This document shows, piece after piece, positions 1-9,957 of a stretch of 64,000 nt of DNA. The notes beneath the pieces were generated by a model. That model had not been told where the DNA came from. It saw nothing but the letters and a program-made list of their open reading frames with translations, and did no database searches. The translations under genes and the position numbers were made by a program. This DNA comes from Clostridiaceae bacterium 14S0207. GTDB lineage: Bacteria > Bacillota > Clostridia > Clostridiales > Clostridiaceae. Within the stretch, counting starts at the first letter, position 1; each line of letters starts with the position of its first letter. The DNA is taken from contig CP026600.1 of assembly GCA_003288255.1 (NCBI GenBank), positions 992,001-1,056,000 on the forward strand, given 5' to 3'.

Positions 1-130
1 CAATTTTTCTAAAATACACATAGAAAAGTTTTTTATAGATATTCAGAAGTATTTAACATATAATATTATAGAATCAAAAGAATCATATATAATGTTTAAT
101 GAGGTAGAAAATTGTATAAAATTTATTTAA
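1..130 (+). CDS. 3' end of an unidentified protein (partial)
   Basis: An open frame enters from the left edge in frame 2 and stops at TAA 128-130, giving the last 42 residues of a protein that ends ...ENCIKFI. The composition is ordinary clostridial coding sequence rich in Ile, Lys, Glu and Asn. Too little is present to recognise a family. It lies on the same strand as the V-ATPase operon but is separated from it by about 240 bp holding a separate promoter, so it is probably a different transcription unit. Confidence 0.45.
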   Translation, partial: NFSKIHIEKFFIDIQKYLTYNIIESKESYIMFNEVENCIKFI

Positions 131-254
131 AATAATAGTAACATTTTCTTTGAAAAAAATCGAAATATGTAGTAAAATATAGAATATTCCATAAAGTTTG
201 ATAAATTAATACTTATTTTAAGTATGTATATTTATTAAATTAATGTTAATCTAC

Positions 255-283
255 TTGAAAGTATATTAAAATATTAGTATAAT
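255..283 (+). promoter_or_regulatory. Sigma-A promoter of the V-ATPase operon
   Basis: TTGAAA (255-260), a 17-bp spacer and TATAAT (278-283) form a near-consensus housekeeping promoter about 90 bp before the first V-ATPase gene. The leader is almost pure A/T and contains a short inverted repeat (AATACT/AGTATT) near 306-323. The rest of the 131-372 gap shows nothing else recognisable. Confidence 0.75.
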
Positions 284-372
284 CTAATTAATTAAGTTGT
301 AATTAATACTATATTAAGTATTATTCAAAATAAAATAATATTATTTTTATTATTTGAAAAGGTGGTGATAAC

Positions 373-699
373 TTGGCATTAGAAGCGATTCAAAAAATTA
401 AAGAGGCAGAGGAAAAGGGTGCCGAAATCATTGCTAAGGCAAAAGCTGAAGCGAGGGAACTTTCAAAAAGTGCCGAAAAAGATGGCACATTAAAATATGA
501 AAGTATTTTAAAAGATGCAAAACAAAAGACAAAAGAGATTTTGGAAGTTGCAGAAAATGAAGGAAAAGAAGCCGCTGGGCCAATTCTTCAAAGAGGTAAA
601 GAAGACAGTAAAAAGTATTTAGACATGGAACAAAACAGAGTTAATAAAGCTGTAAATTTAATCTATGAGAGGATAGTGAAGTCTCATGGCAATAGTTAA
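373..699 (+). CDS. ntpF: V-type ATP synthase peripheral-stalk subunit (G/H, NtpF-like)
   Basis: First gene of the V-ATPase operon, predicted to be the small stalk subunit that pairs with subunit E to hold the catalytic head to subunit I. The 108-residue protein is almost entirely charged coiled coil (repeated Glu/Lys/Ala heptads, roughly residues 5-95) with no membrane segment, as expected of this family. The start is TTG at 373, chosen because AAGGTGGTGA lies directly before it. Its end overlaps the start of ntpI by 14 bp, which suggests translational coupling. Identification rests on operon position (E. hirae order ntpF-I-K-E-C-G-A-B-D) and coiled-coil character, since sequence conservation in this subunit is weak. 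Confidence 0.85.
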   Translation: MALEAIQKIKEAEEKGAEIIAKAKAEARELSKSAEKDGTLKYESILKDAKQKTKEILEVAENEGKEAAGPILQRGKEDSKKYLDMEQNRVNKAVNLIYERIVKSHGNS

Positions 700-2641
700 A
701 ATGAGTAAATTTTCTTTGCTTTCCTTTAAGTCAAGAAAAGAAACTTTATTAGAAACTCTGCATAAGTTTGAAAATGTACAATTTGTAAATCTTCAAGAAA
801 AGGAAGAAGAAGACTTAAAATTTTTTAGTGCTGATTCTGAAAAAGTTAAAATTTCGGAAGTTGAAGAAATTCAAGCTAAATTAAAATTCTGTATAGATAC
901 TTTAAATAAGTTTTCTCCTAAAGAAGGTGGTCTAAAAGCCCTTAAAGAAGGGAAAAAGACTATTTCATATGAAGAGCTTCAGCAAATTGGTACAACATCT
1001 CATTGGCAAGAGTACTATAAGGTCTTAAAGGAAAATGAAACAAAATTAAATGAAATTAAAAATGAAAAAACAAAATTAAATGGAGAAATTGAGGCATTAA
1101 TACCTTGGCGTCAATTAGATGCTAAATTCTCAGATATGAGAAACTTAAGAAAAGTTTCTTATTTTTTAGGAAGCATTCCTAAATTAGCTAAGGAAACTTT
1201 CTTAGAGGAATTTTCTTCTAGTATATTAAATTCTTATGTTGAATTTATTAGTGATGTTAAATCAGATTCTAATATTTTCGTATTAGTTCATAAGAATGAA
1301 ACAGAAGAAGCTGAGAAAATATTAAAGCAATTTGGCTTCAATAATGTGAATTTCACATATGAAAATTCTCCAAATGAAGTTATTGAATCTTTAACTAATG
1401 ATCTTAAGGAACTTAATGAAAAAGAAGAAGATATTAAGGAATTTATTAAGAACTACAGTGAGAATAGAGAAGAAATTGAAATAGTTCATGAATATTATTC
1501 TAACATTCATGATATAGCAAATGCTTCTGATAACTTCTTAAATAGTAATAATGTACTTGCTATAGAAGGATGGGTTCCAACAAATCTTATAAATAAGTTA
1601 GAGGAAACTATCAAAGGTGTAGCAGGAGAAGATTATTATTTAACTTTTGAAGATGCACAAGTAGGAGATCCAGAAGTACCTATTTTATTAAAAAATAATA
1701 AAATAGTAAAAGCTTTTGAATCTATTACAAAAATGTATAGTATACCTAAATATTCTGAAGTTGATCCAACTCCGCTTTTAACACCATTCTACCTAGTATT
1801 TTTTGGGATGATGATGGCGGATATGGGATATGGATTATTGATGATAATAGCATCAGCAATAGCACTTAAATGCTTTAATCTTGAAGACTCTAAAAAAGAT
1901 TTTATTAGATTTTTCTTTTATTTAGGTTTCCCTACATTTATAGTAGGAGCCCTTTATGGAGGATTCTTTGGAGATATCATAAAAGGATTAAAAGGTGTTG
2001 TTGATCCCGCTAAAGATGTTGTAATAATTTTAATAGTTTCAATGGTATTAGGATTAATTCAATTGTACTTTGGTTTAGGTGTAAAAGCTTATATGTTAAT
2101 TAAAGAACATAAACCATTAGATGCTGTATATGATGTATTTTCTTGGTATGCCGCTTTAACAGGAGCACTTTTATTACTTGGTGGAGGTCCATTAGGATTA
2201 TCACCTATGGTGGTTACTATAGGTAAATGGGTAATGATAGTAGGTATGATTTTAATAGTATTAACTGGTGGTAGAGAAAATAAAAACATTGGTGCAAGAC
2301 TTGGAGCAGGACTTTATTCGCTATATGGTATTTCAGGATACGTAGGAGATTTAGTTTCTTATTCAAGACTTATGGCCTTAGGGCTAGCAGGTGGATTCAT
2401 AGGAAGTGCATTTAATCTTATGATTTCTTTATTGGGTAATGGTCCAGTAAAATGGATTGTTGGACCAATAATATTTATTTTAGGTCATGTATTCAACTTA
2501 TTATTATCAGCTTTAGGAGCTTATGTTCATACATGTAGATTACAATACGTTGAGTATTTTGGTAAATTCTATGAGGGTGGCGGTAAAGAGTTCAAACCGT
2601 TCAAATCAAGAAATAAATTCATAAATATAAAGAGCAAATAG
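686..2641 (+). CDS. ntpI: V-type ATP synthase subunit I (a-subunit homologue)
   Basis: The 651-residue membrane stator of the V-ATPase; it forms the ion half-channels against the NtpK ring and anchors the stalk. The N-terminal half (to about 350) is soluble and rich in coiled coil. The C-terminal half has seven or eight hydrophobic helices starting at TPFYLVFFGMMMADMGYG, a hallmark of the family. The essential Arg of the channel probably lies in the VSYSRLMALGLAGG segment. ATG 686 sits inside the end of ntpF and ntpK follows after 12 bp. Length and architecture are normal for bacterial and archaeal subunit I. Confidence 0.95.
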   Translation: MAIVKMSKFSLLSFKSRKETLLETLHKFENVQFVNLQEKEEEDLKFFSADSEKVKISEVEEIQAKLKFCIDTLNKFSPKEGGLKALKEGKKTISYEELQQIGTTSHWQEYYKVLKENETKLNEIKNEKTKLNGEIEALIPWRQLDAKFSDMRNLRKVSYFLGSIPKLAKETFLEEFSSSILNSYVEFISDVKSDSNIFVLVHKNETEEAEKILKQFGFNNVNFTYENSPNEVIESLTNDLKELNEKEEDIKEFIKNYSENREEIEIVHEYYSNIHDIANASDNFLNSNNVLAIEGWVPTNLINKLEETIKGVAGEDYYLTFEDAQVGDPEVPILLKNNKIVKAFESITKMYSIPKYSEVDPTPLLTPFYLVFFGMMMADMGYGLLMIIASAIALKCFNLEDSKKDFIRFFFYLGFPTFIVGALYGGFFGDIIKGLKGVVDPAKDVVIILIVSMVLGLIQLYFGLGVKAYMLIKEHKPLDAVYDVFSWYAALTGALLLLGGGPLGLSPMVVTIGKWVMIVGMILIVLTGGRENKNIGARLGAGLYSLYGISGYVGDLVSYSRLMALGLAGGFIGSAFNLMISLLGNGPVKWIVGPIIFILGHVFNLLLSALGAYVHTCRLQYVEYFGKFYEGGGKEFKPFKSRNKFINIKSK

Positions 2642-3130
<489 letters not shown>

Positions 3131-3170
3131 TAGAGTACCTTAAAATATCTTAAATTAAGGATGTGAAGAT

Positions 3171-3737
3171 ATGTCTAATCTAGAAAATTTAACTTCTAAG
3201 ATATTAGAAGACTCTAAAAGAGAAGCTAACGAAATTTTAGAAAAAGCTAAAAAAGAAGCAGATTCTTTACTAAGTTCTAAAGAAAAATCTGCAGAGTTAG
3301 TAAAAAATGATCTTATAGAAAAAGCAAAACTTGAGGCGGAAAGTAGAAAACAAAGATTAATTTCAAGCGCAGAGCTTCAAGGAAGAAATGAAAAATTAAA
3401 AGCAAAACAACAAGTTATGGAATCAACTTTTGAAAAAGCTATAGAAAAACTTTCAAAAATGAGCAAAGAAGACTTTGTGAAGTTTTTAAAGGAAAGTATT
3501 TCTTCATTAAATCTTCAAGGTGGAGAAGAAATATTAGTTTCTAAAGATTTTAAAGAAGCTATAACTCCAGAAGTTTTAACAGAATTAAAGTTAGAACTTT
3601 GTAAGGATGACAGAAACATTCCATCAGGATTTATAATAATTAATGAGGGGATTGAATATAACTATACTTTCAAAGCTTTAGCTAATTCTTTAAGAGAAGA
3701 ATTAGAGTATGAAGTTGCAGGTATTTTATTCAATTAA
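3171..3737 (+). CDS. ntpE: V-type ATP synthase subunit E
   Basis: Peripheral-stalk subunit of 188 residues that pairs with the NtpF-like subunit. The N-terminal ~95 residues are a long Glu/Lys/Ala coiled coil. The C-terminal ~90 residues form the small globular head that contacts the catalytic domain, ending in a typical FKALANSLREELEYEVAGILF tail region. ATG 3171 follows AAGGATGTGAAG. The gene sits between the rotor gene and ntpC, as in other V-ATPase operons. No membrane segment or signal is seen. Confidence 0.93.
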   Translation: MSNLENLTSKILEDSKREANEILEKAKKEADSLLSSKEKSAELVKNDLIEKAKLEAESRKQRLISSAELQGRNEKLKAKQQVMESTFEKAIEKLSKMSKEDFVKFLKESISSLNLQGGEEILVSKDFKEAITPEVLTELKLELCKDDRNIPSGFIIINEGIEYNYTFKALANSLREELEYEVAGILFN

Positions 3738-3756
3738 CCTTAAGGAGGATAGCCCT

Positions 3757-4758
3757 ATGGATAGAATGGATTTTACGCAAGCTGTATCCAGACTTAGAGT
3801 GCTAGAAAAAAGACTCCTTAATAAAGTAAAGATAGAAAGAATGATAGATAGTTCCTCTGCTGATGAAGCATTAAAAGTTTTAGGTGAAACAGAATATTCT
3901 TCATTAATGGGAGATGTTAAAAGAGCAGAGGACTATGAAATACTATTACAAAAAGAACTTAAAAGAGTATATAAACTAATATATGATGTAACTCCAGAAA
4001 GTTCTATAATAGATATTTTAGGTATTAAGTATGACTATCACAATATCAAAGTGCTTTTAAAAGCTAAAGCACTTTCTAAGGAGTTTGACGATTTAATAAT
4101 GCCTATGGGTATTATGAATCCTAGCAGTTTAAAAGAAGCTATATTATCTGGAAATTTTAAAAATCTTCCAGAACAATTTAAAAATGCAATTAAATTATCT
4201 GAAGATAAATATAAAGAGTCTAAAGACCCGCAAATTATAGATATTATAGTTGATAAATATATGTATGAAGATATGGTTCAAAGGGCTGAAGAAATAGAAG
4301 AAGAGTTTATTCTTGAATATGTGAAAGAAAACATTGATTTCATAAATATAAGAACTCTTTTAAGAGTTAAAATGCAAGATAAGCCTTTAAACTTTTTAAA
4401 AGAAGTACTTTTAAAAGGTGGTTACATTGATATTAAATTCTTAGAAGGCCTTTATAATGATACTGTAGAAAATATAACTACAAAATTAGCTTCTAAGAGA
4501 TATACTAATGTAATTAAAGAAGGCTTAGGCGAATTTATGGAAAGTGGTAAACTTACTTTATTTGAAAAGCTATTTGAAGACCATATAATGGCCCATATTA
4601 AAAAAGGGAAATTAGTTCACTTTGGACCAGAGCCACTATTCTGTTATGTTTTAGCTAAGGAAACAGAAATTAAGATTATAAGAATCATAATGGTAGCTAA
4701 ACTTAACAATGTTCAAAGTAGCGTAATCAGAGAAAGGTTGCGTGATGTATATGTATAA
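3757..4758 (+). CDS. ntpC: V-type ATP synthase subunit C
   Basis: Central-stalk socket (subunit C, the d-subunit homologue) that couples the D/F axle to the K ring. I place the start at ATG 3757 ([20 protein letters not shown]), eight bases after a perfect AAGGAGGA, giving 333 residues. The open frame runs back to 3709 inside ntpE, but that upstream ATG has no ribosome binding site. The protein is soluble and mainly alpha-helical, with the family's C-terminal [19 protein letters not shown] signature. Its end overlaps the next gene. Confidence 0.93.
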   Translation: MDRMDFTQAVSRLRVLEKRLLNKVKIERMIDSSSADEALKVLGETEYSSLMGDVKRAEDYEILLQKELKRVYKLIYDVTPESSIIDILGIKYDYHNIKVLLKAKALSKEFDDLIMPMGIMNPSSLKEAILSGNFKNLPEQFKNAIKLSEDKYKESKDPQIIDIIVDKYMYEDMVQRAEEIEEEFILEYVKENIDFINIRTLLRVKMQDKPLNFLKEVLLKGGYIDIKFLEGLYNDTVENITTKLASKRYTNVIKEGLGEFMESGKLTLFEKLFEDHIMAHIKKGKLVHFGPEPLFCYVLAKETEIKIIRIIMVAKLNNVQSSVIRERLRDVYV

Positions 4759-5059
4759 AATTGGAGTTGTAGGAGATAAAGATTCTATATTAGCTTTTAA
4801 AGCAATAGGAATTAGTACATTTCCTGTAATTGAGTCAGATGAAGCTCAAAAAACTATAGATAGATTAGCTAAGGAAGAGTATGCGGTAGTATTTGTAACT
4901 GAACAAGTAGCTGCAAAAATTCCTGAAACTATTGAAAGATATAACAGAGAAATGCTTCCTGCCGTAATTTTAATACCAAGTAATCAGGGATCACTAAATA
5001 TTGGATTACAAAGAATTAGTGATAACGTTGAAAAGGCTGTAGGCGTGAATATATTATAG
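4745..5059 (+). CDS. ntpG: V-type ATP synthase subunit F
   Basis: Small central-axle subunit of 104 residues that binds subunit D inside the A3B3 head. It begins [20 protein letters not shown], a typical Rossmann-like start of this family, and includes [17 protein letters not shown]. Candidate starts are GTG 4742, ATG 4745 and ATG 4751. ATG 4745 is preferred for its spacing from AGAAAGG at 4731-4737. It overlaps the end of ntpC by 14 bp, consistent with coupled translation, and ntpA follows after 18 bp. Confidence 0.92.
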   Translation: MYMYKIGVVGDKDSILAFKAIGISTFPVIESDEAQKTIDRLAKEEYAVVFVTEQVAAKIPETIERYNREMLPAVILIPSNQGSLNIGLQRISDNVEKAVGVNIL

Positions 5060-5077
5060 AAAGGTAGGTAGGAGAAC

Positions 5078-6856
5078 TTGAAGATTGGTAAGGTTATAAA
5101 AGTTTCAGGTCCATTAGTTGTTGCCATGGATATGGATGAAGCTAATGTATATGACGTTGTTAAAGTTGGAGATAAAGGCCTTATAGGCGAAATCATAGAG
5201 ATGAGAGGCGATAAAGCTTCTATTCAGGTTTATGAAGAAACTTCAGGTATCGGTCCTGGTGACCCAGTAGTAAGTACAGGAGAACCATTAAGTGTTGAGC
5301 TTGGACCAGGTCTTATAGAATCAATGTTTGATGGAATTCAAAGACCACTTGACCTTTTCATGGAGGCTGCAAAATCCGCTTTCCTAACAAAAGGGGTTTC
5401 TGTAAAAGCATTAAACAGAGCTAAGAAATGGAGCTTTAATCCAACAGTTAAAGTTGGAGATAAAGTTTCATCAGGAGATATAGTCGGTACAGTTCAAGAG
5501 ACTGCTGTTATTATGCACAAGATAATGGTTCCTTATGGTATAGAAGGGACAATTAAAGACATAAAGTCAGGAGACTTTAATGTTGAAGAAGTTGTGTATA
5601 TAGTTACAACTGAAAAAGGTGACAAGGAATTAACTTTAATGCAAAAATGGCCAGTAAGAAAAGGTAGACCATTTGCAAAAAAAATGAATCCTGTAGAGCC
5701 AATGGTAACAGGACAAAGGGTTATAGATACTTTCTTCCCAGTAGCAAAAGGAGGAGCAGCAGCAGTACCAGGACCATTCGGAGCTGGTAAAACAGTTGTT
5801 CAGCACCAAATAGCTAAATGGGGAGATACTGAAATAGTTGTTTATGTTGGATGTGGAGAACGTGGTAACGAAATGACAGACGTTCTTAATGAGTTCCCAG
5901 AATTAAAGGATCCAAAAACTGGTGAAAGTTTAATGAAGAGAACAGTACTTATAGCTAATACTTCAAACATGCCAGTTGCAGCCAGAGAAGCTTCTATCTA
6001 TACAGGTATTACAATAGCTGAATACTTTAGAGATATGGGTTACTCAGTATCAATAATGGCTGATTCAACATCAAGATGGGCAGAGGCGCTAAGAGAAATG
6101 TCAGGAAGACTTGAAGAAATGCCTGGTGACGAAGGTTACCCTGCATACCTAGGATCAAGACTTGCTGATTATTATGAAAGAGCCGGTAAAGTTGTTTGTT
6201 TAGGTAATGATGGAAGAGAAGGAGCAGTTACAGCAATAGGTGCCGTATCACCTCCAGGAGGAGATATTTCAGAGCCAGTAACACAATCTACTTTAAGAAT
6301 AGTTAAAGTATTCTGGGGATTAGATGCTCAACTTGCTTATAGAAGACATTTCCCTTCTATTAACTGGCTTACATCTTATTCATTATACTTAGATAAAATC
6401 GGAAGCTGGGTAAATGAAAATGGAGCTCCTGATTGGACAAAATTAACAACAGAAGCTATGGCACTTCTTCAAGATGAATCTAAATTACAAGAAATTGTAA
6501 GACTTGTTGGTATAGATGCATTATCAGAAAATGATAGATTGAAACTTGAAGTAGCTAAGTCAATAAGAGAAGATTACTTACAACAAAATGCTTTCCACGA
6601 AGTTGACACATATGCTTCATTAAAGAAACAGTATAAAATGTTAAAATTAGTTCTTGCATTCTATGATGAAGGTAAGAGAGCATTAGACGCTGGTGTATAC
6701 TTAGATAAGATTATTTCTCTAGTAGAAATGAGAGATAAGATTGCCAGAGCAAAATATATACATGAAGATGAAATTAATAAGATAGATGAAATAAGAGAAG
6801 AATTACATGAAGTTATGGAAAACTTAATAGCAGAGGGAGGGATAGCTAATGCTTAA
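5078..6856 (+). CDS. ntpA: V-type ATP synthase catalytic subunit A
   Basis: Catalytic subunit of 592 residues, of normal length including the non-homologous insert found in A subunits (about 115-190). The Walker A motif GPFGAGKT spans residues 232-239. The catalytic Glu lies in the nearby [10 protein letters not shown] segment, and [20 protein letters not shown] is the classic A-subunit signature region. The start is TTG 5078 behind AGGTAGGAG. It overlaps ntpB by 8 bp, in line with the equimolar A3B3 head. In fermentative clostridia this enzyme most likely hydrolyses ATP to build an ion gradient. Confidence 0.97.
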   Translation: MKIGKVIKVSGPLVVAMDMDEANVYDVVKVGDKGLIGEIIEMRGDKASIQVYEETSGIGPGDPVVSTGEPLSVELGPGLIESMFDGIQRPLDLFMEAAKSAFLTKGVSVKALNRAKKWSFNPTVKVGDKVSSGDIVGTVQETAVIMHKIMVPYGIEGTIKDIKSGDFNVEEVVYIVTTEKGDKELTLMQKWPVRKGRPFAKKMNPVEPMVTGQRVIDTFFPVAKGGAAAVPGPFGAGKTVVQHQIAKWGDTEIVVYVGCGERGNEMTDVLNEFPELKDPKTGESLMKRTVLIANTSNMPVAAREASIYTGITIAEYFRDMGYSVSIMADSTSRWAEALREMSGRLEEMPGDEGYPAYLGSRLADYYERAGKVVCLGNDGREGAVTAIGAVSPPGGDISEPVTQSTLRIVKVFWGLDAQLAYRRHFPSINWLTSYSLYLDKIGSWVNENGAPDWTKLTTEAMALLQDESKLQEIVRLVGIDALSENDRLKLEVAKSIREDYLQQNAFHEVDTYASLKKQYKMLKLVLAFYDEGKRALDAGVYLDKIISLVEMRDKIARAKYIHEDEINKIDEIREELHEVMENLIAEGGIANA

Positions 6857-8231
6857 AGAATATAGAACAGTAAGAGAAGTTGTTGGTCCCTTAATGCTTG
6901 TTGACCAAGTTGAAAATGTTAAGTTTGACGAACTTGTTGAAATTGAAATACAAACATGTGAAAAAAGAAACGGAAGAGTTCTAGAAATAAACGGAGATAA
7001 AGCATTAATCCAGTTATTCGAAGGATCTGCAGGAATCAACCTTAAAGGAAGTAAAGTTAGATTCCAAGGCAGACCACTAGAACTAGGTGTATCAGAAGAT
7101 ATGCTAGGAAGAGTCTTTGACGGACTTGGTAGACCAAAAGATAATGGTCCACAAATACTTCCAGAAAAGAAATTAGATATAAATGGTGAAGCAATAAACC
7201 CAGTTGCAAGAAATTTCCCATCTGAGTTTATTCAAACTGGTATATCTGCTATAGACGGATTAAACACTTTAGTTAGAGGGCAAAAACTTCCTGTATTCTC
7301 AGGAGCGGGTCTTCCACATGCAGAATTAGCTGCACAGATAGCAAGACAAGCAAAAGTTTTAAACTCTGATTCTAAATTCGCCGTTGTTTTTGCAGCTATT
7401 GGTATAACATTCGAAGAAGCTCAATACTTCGTTGAAGAATTTACAAAAACAGGAGCAATAGATAGATCAGTTCTATTTATGAACTTAGCTTCTGACCCAG
7501 CTATCGAGAGAATAGCTACTCCAAGAATGGCATTAACTACAGCTGAGTACTTAGCATATGAAAAAGGAATGCACGTACTTGTTATAATGACAGATATAAC
7601 TAACTACTGTGAAGCTTTACGTGAAGTTTCTGCAGCTAGAAAAGAAGTTCCAGGAAGAAGAGGATATCCAGGATACCTATATACTGACCTTTCTACATTA
7701 TATGAAAGAGCAGGAAGAATTAAAGGTGCTGAAGGATCAATTACACAAATTCCTATCCTTACAATGCCTGAAGATGATAAGACACACCCAATTCCAGACT
7801 TAACTGGATATATAACAGAGGGTCAGATTATCTTATCAAGAGAATTATATAAGAGAGGAATAATGCCTCCAATAGATGTTTTACCTTCATTATCAAGATT
7901 AAAAGATAAAGGTATAGGTAAAGGCAAAACAAGAGAAGATCATGCAGATACAATGAACCAATTATTCTCTGCATATGCTCAAGGTAAAGAAGCTAAAGAA
8001 CTTGCAGTTATCCTAGGTGAATCAGCATTATCTGATACAGATAAACAATTTGCAAAATTCGCAGAGGCTTTCGAAAATGAGTATGTAGCTCAAGGCTTCA
8101 ATGCTAATAGATCTATTGAAGAAACTTTAAGTTTAGGATGGAAACTTCTATCTATTCTACCTAAGACAGAACTTAAGAGAATTAGAGATGAATATTTAGA
8201 GAAATACCTACCTAAAAGAGAGGGTGAGTAA
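6849..8231 (+). CDS. ntpB: V-type ATP synthase regulatory subunit B
   Basis: Non-catalytic nucleotide-site subunit of 460 residues that alternates with subunit A in the head. As expected it lacks a true Walker A sequence; the equivalent position reads [18 protein letters not shown]. The [18 protein letters not shown] and [20 protein letters not shown] segments are diagnostic for B subunits. ATG 6849 lies within the last codons of ntpA behind AGAGGGAGGG, so translation is probably coupled. The stop is followed two bases later by ntpD. Confidence 0.97.
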   Translation: MLKEYRTVREVVGPLMLVDQVENVKFDELVEIEIQTCEKRNGRVLEINGDKALIQLFEGSAGINLKGSKVRFQGRPLELGVSEDMLGRVFDGLGRPKDNGPQILPEKKLDINGEAINPVARNFPSEFIQTGISAIDGLNTLVRGQKLPVFSGAGLPHAELAAQIARQAKVLNSDSKFAVVFAAIGITFEEAQYFVEEFTKTGAIDRSVLFMNLASDPAIERIATPRMALTTAEYLAYEKGMHVLVIMTDITNYCEALREVSAARKEVPGRRGYPGYLYTDLSTLYERAGRIKGAEGSITQIPILTMPEDDKTHPIPDLTGYITEGQIILSRELYKRGIMPPIDVLPSLSRLKDKGIGKGKTREDHADTMNQLFSAYAQGKEAKELAVILGESALSDTDKQFAKFAEAFENEYVAQGFNANRSIEETLSLGWKLLSILPKTELKRIRDEYLEKYLPKREGE

Positions 8232-8233
8232 AG

Positions 8234-8875
8234 GTGGCTAAACTTAACGTAAATCCCACCAGAATGGAACTCTCTAAGTTAAAGAAGAGACTTGTTACAG
8301 CTAAAAGAGGACATAAATTACTAAAAGACAAACAAGATGAGCTTATGAGAAGATTTATTGACCTTGTTAAGCATAATAACGAACTTAGAAAGAGTGTTGA
8401 AAAAGAACTTTCTGGTGCTTTTAAGGATTTTGTAATGGCAAGAGCATTAATGTCATCTGAGTTTTTAGAGGAAGCTATTATGTACCCAAAAGAAAATATA
8501 TCTGTTGATATACACACAAAGAACATTATGAGTGTTAATGTCCCTGAAATGGAGTTTAAAAGAGAATTAGAAGGAGATGGAGGCAGTATTTATCCATATG
8601 GGTTTGCAAATACTTCTTCAGAACTAGATGGTTCACTTGAAAAGCTTTATAATATACTTCCAAATCTTTTGGAATTGGCAGAAGTTGAAAAATCTTGTCA
8701 GCTTATGGCTGATGAAATTGAAAAGACTAGAAGAAGGGTTAATGCTTTAGAGTATATGACTGTTCCTCAATTAGAAGAGACTATAAAGTATATTAAAATG
8801 AAGCTTGATGAAAACGAAAGAGGAGCTTTAACTAGACTTATGAAAGTTAAAACTATGTTACAACAAGAAACATAG
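8234..8875 (+). CDS. ntpD: V-type ATP synthase subunit D
   Basis: Central axle of the rotary enzyme, 213 residues with long N- and C-terminal helices that form an antiparallel coiled coil inside the A3B3 head. The start [20 protein letters not shown] and the late [22 protein letters not shown] region are family signatures. The start is GTG 8234, with the GGTGAGTAAAGG at the end of ntpB serving as ribosome binding site. It is the last gene of the operon; an intrinsic terminator begins 16 bp after its stop. Confidence 0.95.
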   Translation: MAKLNVNPTRMELSKLKKRLVTAKRGHKLLKDKQDELMRRFIDLVKHNNELRKSVEKELSGAFKDFVMARALMSSEFLEEAIMYPKENISVDIHTKNIMSVNVPEMEFKRELEGDGGSIYPYGFANTSSELDGSLEKLYNILPNLLELAEVEKSCQLMADEIEKTRRRVNALEYMTVPQLEETIKYIKMKLDENERGALTRLMKVKTMLQQET

Positions 8876-8890
8876 TTATATGTTAACGGT

Positions 8891-8925
8891 AAAAAGGCAT
8901 TCCATTTACGGGATGTCTTTTTATT
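8891..8925 (+). terminator. Intrinsic terminator of the V-ATPase operon
   Basis: AAAAAGGCATTCC (8891-8903) pairs with GGGATGTCTTTTT through a 6-nt loop, with G-U wobbles, and is followed by a U-rich tail. It lies directly after ntpD and marks the end of the nine-gene unit. Confidence 0.8.
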
Positions 8926-8964
8926 TTCAATCTAATAAAAATTCAAGAAAAGTTAATGTTTAGT

Positions 8965-8993
8965 TTGAAATAAGGTATAACTTATGCTATTAT
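8965..8993 (+). promoter_or_regulatory. Extended -10 sigma-A promoter
   Basis: TTGAAA (8965-8970), a 17-bp spacer and TATTAT (8988-8993), with a TG one base before the -10 element (TGCTATTAT). It lies about 35 bp before the start of the small unknown gene at 9028 and probably also serves def. Confidence 0.7.
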
Positions 8994-9027
8994 CATAATA
9001 AGTAAATTTCTTAAAGGAGAGTAATTT

Positions 9028-9375
9028 ATGGACGTAGAAAGCAATAGTATTTTAATAAATAAAGATATATTAGAAAAAGTTAAAACTGATGTAAATAAAA
9101 TAAAAATTCTATCAAATGAAGAAGAAATAAAAGTAATAGCAGATGAAATTCTATTAATTTTAGAAAAAAGAGATCTTACAACAGGTAAAAAGATTGTAGA
9201 GATGACTATTTTAGATCGTATAAAACAAAAAATGAAAGACACTACAGATAAAGATTTAAATGTTAAACTATATATTTTATATAGGAAATTGGAAGACAAA
9301 AAAATTAGTGAAGATGAAGCGTTAAGATTATTCGAAATCTATGTTAACTCAGAATATACTGAAGGATACATTTAG
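9028..9375 (+). CDS. Conserved-looking small helical protein, function unknown
   Basis: A 115-residue, highly charged (Lys/Glu/Asp/Ile-rich) soluble protein that I do not recognise. It has no Cys pairs, no signal peptide and no membrane segment; predicted structure is mostly alpha-helical, with EDKKISEDEALRLFEIYVNSE near the C-terminus. ATG 9028 is preceded by AAAGGAGAG at good spacing and by an extended -10 promoter, so it is very likely a real gene. It is followed after 64 bp by peptide deformylase, possibly on the same transcript, which does not itself suggest a function. Confidence 0.7.
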   Translation: MDVESNSILINKDILEKVKTDVNKIKILSNEEEIKVIADEILLILEKRDLTTGKKIVEMTILDRIKQKMKDTTDKDLNVKLYILYRKLEDKKISEDEALRLFEIYVNSEYTEGYI

Positions 9376-9396
9376 ACTAAAATACTTAAAAATTAG

Positions 9397-9442
9397 AAGG
9401 GAGGAATTATAAAGTTATTAATTAACTTTATAATGTTATATG
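9397..9442 (+). promoter_or_regulatory. Split ribosome binding site: SD, 11-bp hairpin, start codon of def
   Basis: The Shine-Dalgarno sequence AAGGGAGGA (9397-9405) is 34 nt upstream of the only plausible start, ATG 9440. The sequence between is a perfect 11-bp inverted repeat (9406-9416 with 9424-9434, 7-nt loop). Folding the hairpin leaves 5 nt (9435-9439) between SD and ATG, a workable distance. An in-frame TAA at 9431-9433 excludes a start nearer the SD. Phage T4 genes 25 and 38 are known cases of this arrangement; function here is inferred. Confidence 0.6.
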
Positions 9443-9904
9443 ACAGTAAGAAAGATATTAACTTTTGACAACGAAGTACTTCACAGACCATGTGATAAAG
9501 TAAAAGATATAAATGAAGAAATTATAAATTTGGCAGAGGATTTACAAGAGACATTATATGATTCAACAGGAGTAGGTCTTGCCGCACCACAGATAGGTGT
9601 TTTAAAGAAAATGATATTTATTGATTTAAGAGATGGTACGGAACCTATTCTTTTAATAAATCCTAAAATAATTTCTAAAAAGGGTAAAGAAACTTGTATG
9701 GAAGGTTGTCTAAGTTATCCAGGATATGCAGGTGAAGTTATTAGACCCAAAGAAGTAACTGTTTTTGGAACTAATATAAAGGGTGAAAAAGTAACATATA
9801 AAGCTAAAGGATTATTAGCTAGATGTTTTTGTCACGAAATTGATCATTTAGATGGGATTGTTTATACAGATAGAAGTAAGTATGTTTATAAAGAAGAAGA
9901 ATAG
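9440..9904 (+). CDS. def: Peptide deformylase
   Basis: Removes the formyl group from the N-terminal methionine of new proteins; a cytosolic metalloenzyme. The 154-residue protein has all three family motifs: [17 protein letters not shown] (Cys metal ligand) and HEIDHLDG (two His ligands and the catalytic Glu). Short length without an insert fits a compact deformylase. Start ATG 9440 is the only one that gives the full N-terminus ([19 protein letters not shown]). It has no close ribosome binding site: its SD is separated from it by a hairpin. No methionyl-tRNA formyltransferase gene is adjacent. Confidence 0.96.
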   Translation: MTVRKILTFDNEVLHRPCDKVKDINEEIINLAEDLQETLYDSTGVGLAAPQIGVLKKMIFIDLRDGTEPILLINPKIISKKGKETCMEGCLSYPGYAGEVIRPKEVTVFGTNIKGEKVTYKAKGLLARCFCHEIDHLDGIVYTDRSKYVYKEEE

Positions 9905-9914
9905 TCAACAATAA

Positions 9915-9952
9915 AAACATCACTTTAAATTTAGTATTAAAAAGGGGTGTTT
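9915..9952 (+). promoter_or_regulatory. Hairpin covering the ribosome binding site of the flavodiiron gene
   Basis: Positions 9915-9926 (AAACATCACTTT) can pair with 9941-9952 (AAAGGGGTGTTT) with one mismatch and one wobble. The right arm contains the AAGGGG ribosome binding site of the gene starting at 9958, so the fold would hide it. It could alternatively mark the 3' end of def, but no U-tract follows. Confidence 0.35.
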
Positions 9953-9957
9953 ATAAT

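Noticed and set aside
7609-7803. A 64-codon open frame on the plus strand inside ntpB
   Set aside because: It lies wholly within a well-conserved ATPase subunit in another frame and lacks a ribosome binding site; the same holds for the many antisense frames inside ntpI, polA, cheA and nifJ.
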